The notes beneath the pieces were generated by a model. That model was not told the DNA's origin, made no database searches, and saw only the letters and a list, made by a program, of their open reading frames with translations. A stretch of DNA of 64,000 nt from Aquarana catesbeiana (Eukaryota > Chordata > Amphibia > Anura > Ranidae), in the NCBI RefSeq assembly GCF_042186555.1, contig NC_133329.1, forward strand, positions 69,112,726 to 69,176,725, in the 5' to 3' direction. Position numbers and translations under genes: made by a program. This document shows positions 55,354-64,000 of this stretch, piece by piece (the stretch's first letter is position 1; each line of letters begins with the position of its first letter).

Positions 55354-56501
55354 TTAACCACTTCAGCCCTGGAGGATTTGGCTGCCAAATGACCAGGCGC
55401 CTTTCGCGATTCGGCATTGCATCGCTTTAACTGACAATTGCGCGGTCGTGCGACATGGCTCCCAAACAAAATTGACGTCCTTTTTTTTCCCACAAATAGA
55501 GCTTTCTTTGGTGGTATTTGATCACCTCTGCGGTTTTTATTTTTTGCGCTATCAACAAAAATAGAGTGACGATTTTTTAAAAAAAGCAATATTTTTTACT
55601 TTTTGCTATAAAAAATATCCCCAAAAAATATATAAAAAAAACATTCTTTTTCCTCAGTTTAAGCCGATACGTATTCTTCTACATATTTTTGGTAAAAAAA
55701 AAAAAAAAAATTCGCAATAAGCGTTTATTGATTGGTTTGTGCAAAAGTTATAGCATCTACAAAATAGGGGATAGTTTTATGGCATTTTTAATTAATATTT
55801 TTTTTTTTTATTAGTAATGGCGGCGATCAGCGATTTATATCGTGACTTCGACATTATGGCGGACACATCGGACAATGTTGACACATTTTTGGGACCATTG
55901 GCATTAATACAGCGATCACTGCTATATATAAAAATGCACTGATTACTGTGCAAATGCAAAAGGGAAAAATTGCGCTAAAAAGTGTAAAAAGGAATGAGCT
56001 GCGACTAAAAGTGTAATACGACACTAAACAGAAACGAAAAGACAAAAAGTCGCGCTAGATAATGAGACTGGTGAAGCAATATGATATAAGCTCCCAATGG
56101 TAAATGCCAATAGAGTACTGCATAAATGTCACTGGCAGTGAAGGGGTTGACCACTAGGGGGCGGGGAAGTGTGTCCTGGGGAGTGATTCTAACTGTGGGG
56201 GGGAGGGGCTAGCAGTGACACGACACTGATCGCTGCTCCCGATGAGAGGGAGCTGTGATCAGTGTCCTGTCACTAGGCAGAACGGGGAGATGCTGTGTTT
56301 ACGCTAGCATCTCCCCGTTCTTCAGCCAAGTGACATGATTGCGGGCACCCGGCGGACATCGAGTCTGCGGGTCCCGCGGGCACGGTCATGGAGCTCGCGG
56401 CAGGCGCGCACGGCGGAGAGATTAAAGTACGGTACGTTACTTTGCCCAGCCGTGCCATCCTGCCGATGTATATCGGCGTGCGCTGGTCTTTAGGTGGTTA
56501 A
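55354..56501. mobile_element. piggyBac-like non-autonomous element with TTAA ends
   Basis: TTAA at 55354-55357 and 56498-56501; inner ends CCACTTCAGCCC and (complement) CCACCTAAAGACC. The interior block AAATAGAGCTTTC, GGTATTTGATCACCTCTGCG and ATTGGTTTGTGCAAAAGTTA matches 9591-10573 in the opposite orientation. A hairpin GGGGAGATGCTG...CTAGCATCTCCCC lies at 56284-56318. No transposase. Confidence 0.75.
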
Positions 56502-57248
56502 GTATTACATCCTCTTCAGTTCCCCTAGAGGGGGGGAGGTCTCACTGCAGGGGTTTTTTGCTATTTTTTTGCTATTTTTTTTTCCTCCATACTTGGATTG
56601 GTCTTAAAGCCCCCCCGTTCACAGCGGTGCAACCTGTCATGCTATTTGACCGTTTCCAATCGCATGACAAGTCGCACCCTATTGTTGGCACTGTTCAAAT
56701 CTGTACGACTCCGACTTTGCGGTGCCGCAACGATTTGGAAAAAAGGTTCCTGCGCTATTTTTTGCCATATCGGGTGCGACTTGCATAGACATCTGTACAT
56801 GAAGTCGCACAGCTGTCAGGCAAGTGGCACCTGAAAGCGAACTGACCTGCGACTTTGAAATCGCGCTGCTTCATGTGCATGATTTCAAAGTCGCATTCAG
56901 TGTGAACCAGGGTTAAAGCAGAACTACATGCACATATGTAAGCCATAATACAGTTTAGTATTATATAAATTGTAATCAAACATTTTTTTCAGTATTGCTA
57001 ACAAAAAAGTTAATTAGTGTTCCTTATCCCCCCCCCCCCCATACTCTTCCCAGATCTCAAAACTCACTGTATGTGTCCCCCCACAAGGGGGGAAATGACA
57101 CTGTTTATAATCAGTATATACTGCAGTAAATGGCTGGTGACATGTGCACACTGCGGATTTATCTGACTAAAGTCCATAACATGTTGTAAATAGTTTGACT
57201 TTGACTTAGTATTATAGGTGAGCTGGGCACCAAAGGTTCAAACACATA
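56502..57248. other. Dispersed repeat sequence without gene
   Basis: 56600-56920 carries the inverted words TTTGAAATCGCGCTGC / ATTTCAAAGTCGCATTC and GCGACTT, MITE-like. A C-run is at 57030-57041. No coding support. Confidence 0.4.
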
Positions 57249-57682
57249 TGCCCCGTACACACGGTCGGATTTTCCGCTGGAAAATGTCCGATCGGAGCGT
57301 GTTGTCGGAAATTCCGACCGTGTGTAGGCTCCATCACACATTTTCCATCGGATTTTCCGACACACAAAGTTGGACAGCAGGATATAAAATTTTCCGACAA
57401 CAAAATCCGTTGTTGGAAATTCCGATCGTGTGTACACAAATCCAACGGACAAAGTGCCACGCATGCTCAGAATAAATAAAGAGATGAAAGCTAACCGCCA
57501 CTGCCCTGTTTATAGTTCCGACGTACGTGTTTTACGTCACCGCGTTCAGAATGATCGGATTTTCCGACAACTTTGTGCGACCGTGTGTATGCAAGACAAG
57601 TTTGAGCCAACATCCGTCAGAAAAAATCCTAGGATTTTGTTGTCGGAATGTCCGAACAAAGTCCGACCGTGCGTACGGGGCA
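57249..57682. mobile_element. PIF/Harbinger-type MITE, 434 bp
   Basis: Left end TGCCCCGTACACACGGTCGG, right end CCGACCGTGCGTACGGGGCA; ATA flanks on both sides (57246-57248, 57683-57685). Same orientation and interior as 42660-43081. Confidence 0.82.
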
Positions 57683-57685
57683 ATA

Positions 57686-58060
57686 CTGTATGTGTGTGTG
57701 TGTATATATATATACTGACGGTGTCTGCAGAGCAGTGGATGGTGTCATAAGGGCAGAGATTGGTGTCAGTAGGGTATTTTTTACAATTTAATTTTTTTTT
57801 TATATTTTTTTTTACAATTTTTTTAGCAGAAAAAAGAAAAAACATGTTTTTTTTTTTTTTGTTTAATTTGATGAAATAGGGGCCCAAACAGGGCAAATAT
57901 GCACTACATGTGGTGATTAGAGTGTGCCCAGGCGTACCTGGCACACCCTGTGCGCGCGCCTGTGGTTAGTATATTTACTGCAAACTCAGGCATCATGAAC
58001 ACTGGACGGTTTTACAGGGGCATCTGGCGTTTTTCTGCCACTAAACTCCCCGGCATGTTA
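57686..58060. other. Low-complexity spacer
   Basis: (TG)n/(TA)n at 57690-57714 and long T runs at 57790-57860. No gene. Confidence 0.5.
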
Positions 58061-58068
58061 TTCTACAG

Positions 58069-59632
58069 CAGGGGTCTCCAAACTTTTCAAGCAAAGGGCC
58101 AATCTAATGTTCTTCAGACTTTAGGAGGGTCGGATTCTGGCCAGTGGGGGTAGAAAATGTCCCGGGCCCAGCATTAGTGAGAATAAATATGGCCTCAGGT
58201 TTGGTGGTCAGTAGGAGGAGGAGTGCCCCATTATTGGTATTAGTAGGAGGAGTGCCCCATTATTGGTATTAGTAGGAGGAGTGCCCCATTATTGGTATTA
58301 GTAGGAGGAGGAGTGCCCCATTATTGGTATCAGTAGGAGGAGTAGCACCCCACTATTGGTATCAGTAGGAGGAGTAGCACCCCACTATTGGTATTAGTAG
58401 GAGGAGGAGTGCCCTATTATTGGTATTAGTAGGAGGAGGAGTGCCCCATTATTGGTATCAGTAGGAGGAGTAGCACCCCACTATTGGTATCAGTAGGAGG
58501 AGTAGCACCCCACTATTGGTATTAGTAGGAGGAGGAGTGCCCTATTATTGGTATTAGTAGGAGGAGGAGTGCCCTATTATTGGTATTAGTAGGAGGAGGA
58601 GTGCCCCATTATTGGTATTAGTAGGAGGAGGAGTGCCCCATTATTGGTATCAGTAGGAGGAGTAGCACCCCACTATTGGTATCAGTAGGAGGAGTAGCAC
58701 CCCACTATTGGTATTAGTAGGAGGAGGAGTGCCCTATTATTGGTATTAGTAGGAGGAGGAGTGCCCTATTATTGGTATTAGTAGGAGGAGGAGTGCCCCA
58801 TTATTGGTATTAGTAGGAGGAGGAGTGCCCCATTATTGGTATTAGTAGGAGGAGGAGTGCTCCATTATTGGTATTAGTTGGAGAAGTAGTGCCCCATTAT
58901 TGGTATTAGTAGGAGTGCTCCATTATTGGTATTAGTAGGAGTTGTAGTTCCTCATTATTGGTATAAGTACGAGGAGTAGTGCCCCATTATTGGTATTAGT
59001 AGGAGGAGTGCCCCATTATTGATATTAGTAGGAAGAGTAGTGCCCCATTATTGGTGTTAGTAGGAGTAGTTCCTCATTATTGGTGTAAGTAGGAGGAGTA
59101 GTGCCCCATTATTGGTATAAGTAGGAGTAGTACCCCATTATTGGTATTGGTAGGAGGAGTAGTGCCCCATTATTGGTATAAGTAGGAGTAGGATCCCATT
59201 ATTGGTAGTGGTAGGAGGAGTAGTGCCTCATTATTAGTATAAGTAAGAGGAGTAGTGCCCCATTATTGGAACTAGTAGGAGGAGGAGTGCCCGATTATTG
59301 GTATAAGTAGGAGGAGTAGTGCCCCATTATTGGTATAAAGAGGAGTAGTACCCCATTATTGGTAGGAGGAGTAGTGCCCCATTATTGGTATCAGTAGGGG
59401 GAGGAGTGCCCGATTTTTGGTATTCATGGGAGTTGTGCCCCATCATTGGTATTAGTAGGAGGAGTAGTGCCCCATTATTGGTATTAGTAGGAGTAGTGCC
59501 CCATCATTGGTATCGGTGGAAGAAATGGTGCCTCATTGCTGGTGTCATTGGGAGGAATAGGTGCCCAAAGGGCCAGGAAAAGGCTAGGAAAGGGCCACAT
59601 CTGGCCCTCGGGCCGCGGTTTGGAGACCCCTG
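58069..59632. mobile_element. hAT-type element carrying a large minisatellite
   Basis: Left end CAGGGGTCTCCAAACTTTTC, right end (complement) CAGGGGTCTCCAAACCGCGG. The flanking 8-mers TTCTACAG (58061) and CTCTATGG (59633) match at 5 of 8, so the duplication is decayed. Subterminal GGGCCA / TGGCCCTCGGGCC words are typical of frog hAT non-autonomous elements. The interior is almost entirely the 58190-59540 array. Confidence 0.8.
58190..59540. repeat. Minisatellite, 29-35-bp units (TATTGGTATTAGTAGGAGGA)
   Basis: The core is TTATTGGTATTAGTAGGAGG plus AGGAGTGCCCCA, with GGAGGAGTAGCACCCCAC variants. The block of units at 58310-58480 recurs at 58450-58560 and 58640-58730, showing recent multi-unit duplications on the left; the right half is more diverged. 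Confidence 0.93.
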
Positions 59633-59640
59633 CTCTATGG

Positions 59641-59993
59641 GATGTGTCCATGCACACATAGGCTTGTATGCAGTATTTTGTGGCAGGAGAGTTTAGGGGA
59701 AAAAAACATCCAGGAACAGCAGAGTTTTGGCAGAAAAAAATGCTAGACGATGCTAATTGCTTCTAAACGTGCCAAAACACCGGGCGTAATTAGTACTTTG
59801 TTTATTCATTTTCATAGACAGAATAAATTAAAATTCTGGCCAATGAAATGAACAACCCCCCCCTCCCCCCCCCCCAGCACCAAACTCTGCTAAACTGGTG
59901 TGAAAAATGCAGCTTCGGTGAGTTTGATTTCTCAAGGAACCATAAAGAGAGCGCACCGACCCTGTGCATTGTTCTCAAAACATAACTTTATTT
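59641..59993. other. Spacer
   Basis: A C-rich run at 59857-59876. No recognisable gene or element. Confidence 0.4.
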
Positions 59994-60247
59994 AATGTAA
60001 AGGTGGTGAGTATTATACACACCAAATGACAAATGCATCAAAGCTCATCAAATAGAAAGAGCACCATCCAGTCCATGATACACATCAGGGGAAAAGGCAA
60101 GTCCTTGAAACGCGTTAGGCTGTTGGATCTCGAATTGTCCTGTCACCTGTTATGATGTATTGTGGACTGGATGGTGCTCTTTCTATTTGATAAACTTTGA
60201 TGCATTTGTCATTCTGTGAGTATAATACTTACCACCTTTACATTAAA
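59994..60247. mobile_element. PLE-like fold-back with GAAACGCG centre
   Basis: Arms 59995-60085 and 60153-60245 are inverted (AATGTAAAGGTGG...; TGACAAATGCATCAAAG; AGAGCACCATCCAGTCCA). The centre reads CCTTGAAACGCGTTAGG (60101-60117), the 3' half of the hammerhead-like motif; the CTGANGA half is missing. The arrangement resembles 7620-8130. Confidence 0.5.
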
Positions 60248-60887
60248 GTGTTACTTATCCCACAGCAGTAAAATCGGTCTGTATACGCAGTAAAAAGCAT
60301 GCTTGTTATACTGTGGAACTTAGGGGTTAATCCTTTGCATTGTGTGAAAAAAGCTGTTTGATCCTGTCTCCTCTGATCCTCCCCTTTTTCCACTGTCCCC
60401 AATCCATCTCCTAATAGAACAGAGGCTAGGGGGCGCTCTGCACATGCTCAGTTTGGTGTGTATTGCTACAGAGTTTTGTTTTTTTTCTAGGGAGAGTGCA
60501 TGTGATCAGCACAGGCCAATCAGCGCTGTCCAGACAGAAGGTCAGAGGTCCTGGAACCTCATAGGATAGTCAGAGGAGAATGGAAACTCCTCCTACAGGT
60601 TTTTTTACTCAGAAACTGATAGAAGTCACAAGACGGCTAATGTATTTAAGCAGTTTATATTTACTAAAATAATTGCATTTCCATGTTCTGTGTTCTGTGG
60701 GAGACCAGATATAGTGACTGCAGGGTCCTGGGTATAGTAATACTATAATAAAGTTATGTTTTAAGGATAATGCACTAGGCCGGTGTACTCTCTGTTTTGC
60801 TTTATGGTTTTAGTGTTTTCAGACCTCTTCAGTCTAATGAGGGCAGCAAGGTGAGACTTATCCCTGAAAGCCAGGATGGGAATATAG
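60248..60887. other. No gene recognised
   Basis: Moderately AT-rich. CTCCTCTGATCCTCC and TGCACATGCTCAG words are common in frog repeats. No domain-bearing frame. Confidence 0.4.
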
Positions 60888-61215
60888 TAGGGCTGGGTGA
60901 TTTTCTAAAAAAAATAAAAATTTGCGATTAAAAAAAAAACAACTTGATTCACGATTCAAATCAAGTTTTTTTTTTCACCGCGCCATTCCTGAGGAGTTGC
61001 GGGCAGGAGTTTTTAGGCGAGGCTGCGGCTTCGGCCTAGTCCACGGCGTCCGGCCTCGCGGACTAGGCCGAAGCCGCGGCCTCGCCTAAAAACTCCTGCA
61101 TGCAGCTCCTCAGGACCGGCGCGGTGAAGAAAAAAAAAATCGATTTGCTTAAATCTTGAATCGATTTGACCTCTCAACTTGATTCAAGATTTAAATTGAT
61201 TTTTCCCCAGCCCTA
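60888..61215. mobile_element. hAT-type MITE with perfect 8-bp duplication and GC-rich stem
   Basis: GAATATAG at 60880-60887 and 61216-61223. The ends TAGGGCTGGGTGATTTT and (complement) TAGGGCTGGGGAAAAATC are inverted. The centre holds a long imperfect stem: CTGAGGAGTTGCGGGCAGGA ... GCAGCTCCTCAG and GGACTAGGCCGAAGCCGCGG with its complement. Confidence 0.9.
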
Positions 61216-61279
61216 GAATATAGTTAACTGGTATCTCTGGGCCCACTCTCAAGCGCAGGAGATTTTGTGTTTGATATCT

Positions 61280-61540
61280 ACTGTGATTTATCAAGGGTTT
61301 GTTTGAATATTGGCAAACCCAAACTTAGAATCAAATATAAATGAAGTCTATGGGAAGTGCAAATCCCATGATTAATTCTAACCATTTTTAGGGCTAATAG
61401 GTAGGCTAATATCCCAAAAAAGGCATGGGAAGCTGGGCACTGCCATGAGGGACATGTACTAATGCAGATTTTTTTTTTTTTTTCAATTTCACACAACAGG
61501 GAGAGAGTCTTCGGGCAGCTTTAAGAGCAATTTTGAAAAT
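61280..61540. repeat. Dispersed repeat, paralogue of 63130-63715 (no SINE)
   Basis: GGCAAACCCAAACTTAGAATC ... AGGCATGGGAAGCTGGGCAC ... GCAATTTTGAAAATACAC matches the second copy at 63136-63700 in the same order. Here the SINE is absent. Confidence 0.75.
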
Positions 61541-61578
61541 ACACCTCTAAAAAACATGTGTGGGGGGATGCCTTAACC

Positions 61579-62470
61579 CAATGGTGTCAAACTCAAATTC
61601 ATTGGGGGCCGCATCAGCAGTATGGTTGCCCTCGAAGGGCCGGTTGTATCTATAGGACTATGTATATACTCAGAGTGCAGGGGTCAGGAGTGCGCTACGT
61701 ACAGAGTGCAGGAGTCAGGAATGCGCTACGTACAGAGTGCAGAGGTCTGGAATGCGCTACGTACAGAGTGCAGGGGTCAGGAATGTGCTACGTACAGAGT
61801 GCAGGGGTCTGGAATGCACTACGTACAGAGTGCAGGGGTCAGGAGTGCGCTACGTACAGAGTGCAGGGGTCAGGACTGCGCTACGTACAGAGTGCAGAGG
61901 TCTGGAATGCGCTACGTACAGAGTGCAGGGGTCAGGAATGCGCTACGTACATAGTGCAGGGGTCTGGAATGCGCTATGTACAGAGTGCAGGGGTCAGGAA
62001 TGCGCTACGTACAGAGTGCAGGAGTCAGGAATGCACTACGTACAGAGTGCAGGAGTCAGGAATGCGCTACGTACAGAGTGCAGGGGTCAGGAATGCGCTA
62101 TGTACAGAGTGCAGGGGTCTGGAATGCGCTACGTACAGAGTGCAGGGGTCAGGAGTGCGCTACGTGCAGAGTGCAGGAGTCAGGAATGCGCTACGTACAG
62201 AGTGCAGGGGTCTGGAATGCGCTACGTACAGAGTGCAGAGGTCTGGAATGCGCTACGTACAGAGTGCAGGGGTCAGGAATGCGCTATGTACAGAGTGCAG
62301 GGGTCAGGAATGCGCTACGTACAGAGTGCAGGGGTCAGGAATGCGCTACGTACAGAGTGCAAGGGTCAGGAATGCGCTATGTACAGAGTGCAGGGGTCAG
62401 GAATGTGCTATGTACAGAGTGCAGGGGTCTGGAATGCGCTATGTACATAGTGCAGGGGTCAGGAATGCGC
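61579..62470. repeat. hAT-like left end plus 31-bp minisatellite, about 26 copies
   Basis: 61579-61660 (CAATGGTGTCAAACTCAAAT ... GGGCCGCATCAGC ... AGGGCCGGTTGTATC) is a hAT-type 5' part. From 61675 the 31-bp unit GTACAGAGTGCAGGGGTCAG plus GAATGCGCTAC repeats to about 62470. The right hAT terminus was not found. Frames of up to 336 codons across it are artefacts of stop-free units. Confidence 0.88.
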
Positions 62471-63152
62471 CCCAAGTTTCCTCACATCTGTTCCCTCTCC
62501 TACCTTCCTACCTGGCCCAGCTCTGGTACCTACCTCCTTGTATAGGCAGCTCCCCCTCTTTGTATTAGGCTATAGTTAGTAGTTTCCTGTTTATTGGGCT
62601 ATTTATGGTAACTCCCTCTGTGGGCGGATCTCTGTGTTTAGTATCAGTACTCAGTTTTGCTATGTTTTTTTTCACCATCACCTCAAAATAAGCAGCACAC
62701 ACTTCATCAACACAAGTGCTTAAAAAGCCCTCAGGACACAACCTGCTGAATGGGGAGAAAAAAAAAAAAAACAGAGCTGTCAGCAATCTCTGCCACTATG
62801 CAAAAAATGTCACTATGCACAAAAAAACGTCACTATGCACGAAAAATGCCAGTATGCACGAAAAATGCCACTATGCAAAAAGCCGGCGTCGCTGGAGGGA
62901 CTGGGGAGGCGGAGAGCAGAGGCGGGGTGGAGGTCCGCTCGTGTGTAAGCGGCATAACAAGTTTGGGTCACAGACAGAAATTGGCTCGTAGTTCAATGAA
63001 AACTGTCCCTCTTCTTGCTGATGAAAATATGTCCTACAACCTGGCCAATTTCTATCAAACTCTCAAGAAGAGGGATGGGCAAATCTTGTTGGGTTTCCAT
63101 AGGCCAAGGGTTCAGCATTTCTTCTTTGAAATTCGGCAAACCCAAACTAGAA
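62471..63152. other. No gene; short tandem and repeat fragments
   Basis: 62799-62880 has about five copies of a 19-21 base CACTATGCACGAAAAATGC unit. 62936-62958 (CTCGTGTGTAAGCGGCATAA) is a PIF/Harbinger end fragment. Confidence 0.5.
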
Positions 63153-63502
63153 GGGGTGGCACAGTGGTGAAGTGGGTAGCTCTCTCTCCTAGCAGTAAGA
63201 AGGGTCACTGGCTCGAATCCCAACAATGACACTACCTGCCTGGAGTTTGCATGTTCTCCCTGTGCCTGTGTGGGTTTCCTCCGGGTACTCCGGTTTCCTC
63301 CCACACTCCAAAGACATGCTGGTAGGTTAATTGGATCCTGTCTAAATTGCCCCTAGTATGTATGAATGTGAGTTAGGGACCTTAGATTGTAAGCTCCTTG
63401 ACTGTAGGAACTGATGTGAATGTATAATGTATATGTAAAGCACTGCGTAAATTGACGGTGCTATATAAGTACCTGAAATAAATAAATAAATAAATAAAAT
63501 AA
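63153..63502 (+). mobile_element. tRNA-derived SINE
   Basis: Head GGGGTGGCACAGTGGTGAAG with a box A-like region (63158-63180) and box B-like GGCTCGAATCCC (63210-63221), the RNA polymerase III promoter pattern. A conserved body follows (TGGAGTTTGCATGTTCTCCC, GGGTTTCCTCCGGGTACTCC, CACTCCAAAGACATGCTGG), then a 3' region GTAAAGCACTGCGTAAATTG and an (AAATA)n tail. It is inserted in the repeat that is intact at 61310-61540. Confidence 0.85.
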
Positions 63503-63714
63503 GGTGAATCCCAATGAGGTCTATCTTGCTGATACATTCTGGCCATTTGTAGAGCTATGAGACAAACCACTGCAAAGAAAGGCATGGGAAGCTGGGCACT
63601 GCTATGGGAGACATGTACAAATGCAGAAAGTTTTAAAAAAAATACCGTACAGTAGGGAGATAATCTTTTCATGTGGCTTTGAGGGCAATCTTGAAAATAC
63701 ACAAATCCTTTAAT

Positions 63715-64000
63715 TAAAGTGGTTGTAAACCCTCAAGGTTTTTTTTACCTTAATGCATTCTATGCATTAAGGTGAAAAACCTTTTGTAGTGCAGCTGCCC
63801 CCCCAGAGCCCCCCTTTTACTTACCTGAGCCCCATCGTTCAAGCAACGGGGATGAGCACAGCAGCTCCAGGCGCTGTCAAGGGTCCCCATTGGATAGATT
63901 GAGAGCAGCGGGAGCCATTGGCTCCCGCTGCTCTCAATCAAATCCAGTGACACGGGGGTTCGGGCCGAGTCCTGCTGTCTGTGTCAATGGACGCAGAAGC
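63715..64000. mobile_element. MITE-like repeat, cut by window end
   Basis: Starts TTAAAGTGGTTGTAAACC with a hairpin ACCTTAATGCATTC / ATGCATTAAGGT (63749-63774), the inverted form of the end at 11106-11172. 63905-63940 has AGCAGCGGGAGCCA / TGGCTCCCGCTGCT. Confidence 0.6.

Noticed and set aside
61558..62568. 336-codon frame (ECRGQECATYRVQGSG repeats) as a cysteine-rich protein
   Set aside because: It lies in a 31-bp minisatellite with parallel open frames in the other registers.
63153..63260. Functional tRNA gene
   Set aside because: Box A and B are present but the cloverleaf is not complete and a SINE body with an AAATA tail follows.

Overview
This is repeat-rich nuclear DNA from a vertebrate, most likely an anuran amphibian and probably a ranid-type frog. 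The reasons are immunoglobulin-superfamily exons with phase-1 GT-AG introns, frog-type DNA transposon families (PIF/Harbinger-like, piggyBac-like, hAT-like), an L1-clade LINE, a Penelope-like element (PLE), a tRNA-derived SINE, and almost no other coding sequence. The species call is inference. No bacterial-style operons, CRISPR arrays or rRNA genes are visible.

Host genes. Only two are supported, both on the + strand. Gene A has a V-type Ig exon (14242-14568), a C1-type Ig exon (14758-15060), a transmembrane exon (21342-21482) and a cytoplasmic-tail exon (24262-24437). All start and end in phase 1, giving a V-C1-TM-tail surface protein of the B7-H6/tapasin/butyrophilin kind. Its signal-peptide exon is not visible. 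Gene B shows only a first exon (53209-53254) coding a signal peptide with a phase-1 donor, preceded by two short upstream ORFs and an IRF/ISRE-like purine tract. Its later exons would lie beyond 64000, so this may be a tandem Ig gene cluster.

Layout. 1-5950: a PLE (reverse transcriptase plus GIY-YIG endonuclease) with a 1.23-kb, nearly identical inverted partial copy at its 5' side. 6165-8354: a PLE-like fold-back with 16-bp target-site duplications. 9591-13718: piggyBac-like elements and a 29-bp minisatellite. 14242-24517: gene A, whose large intron holds a 2.2-kb array of 31-bp units. 25128-29650: MITE, PLE fragment and GC-rich minisatellites. 30370-36471: a 6-kb minisatellite made of 19- and 25-bp modules. 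37307-41877: a piggyBac element with a decayed transposase. 43716-45633: a young 5'-truncated L1 with 13-bp target-site duplications. 45670-52563: nested PLE, Tc1, PIF/Harbinger, L1 and hAT insertions. 53209: gene B exon 1. The rest is MITEs, minisatellites and a SINE inside the presumed first intron of gene B.

The main biological points are the two Ig genes, hammerhead-ribozyme-like folds in PLE-related flanks, minisatellites that repeatedly sit inside DNA transposons, and a frame slip in the gene A tail exon. Long open frames inside the minisatellites are by-products of stop-free repeat units, not genes.
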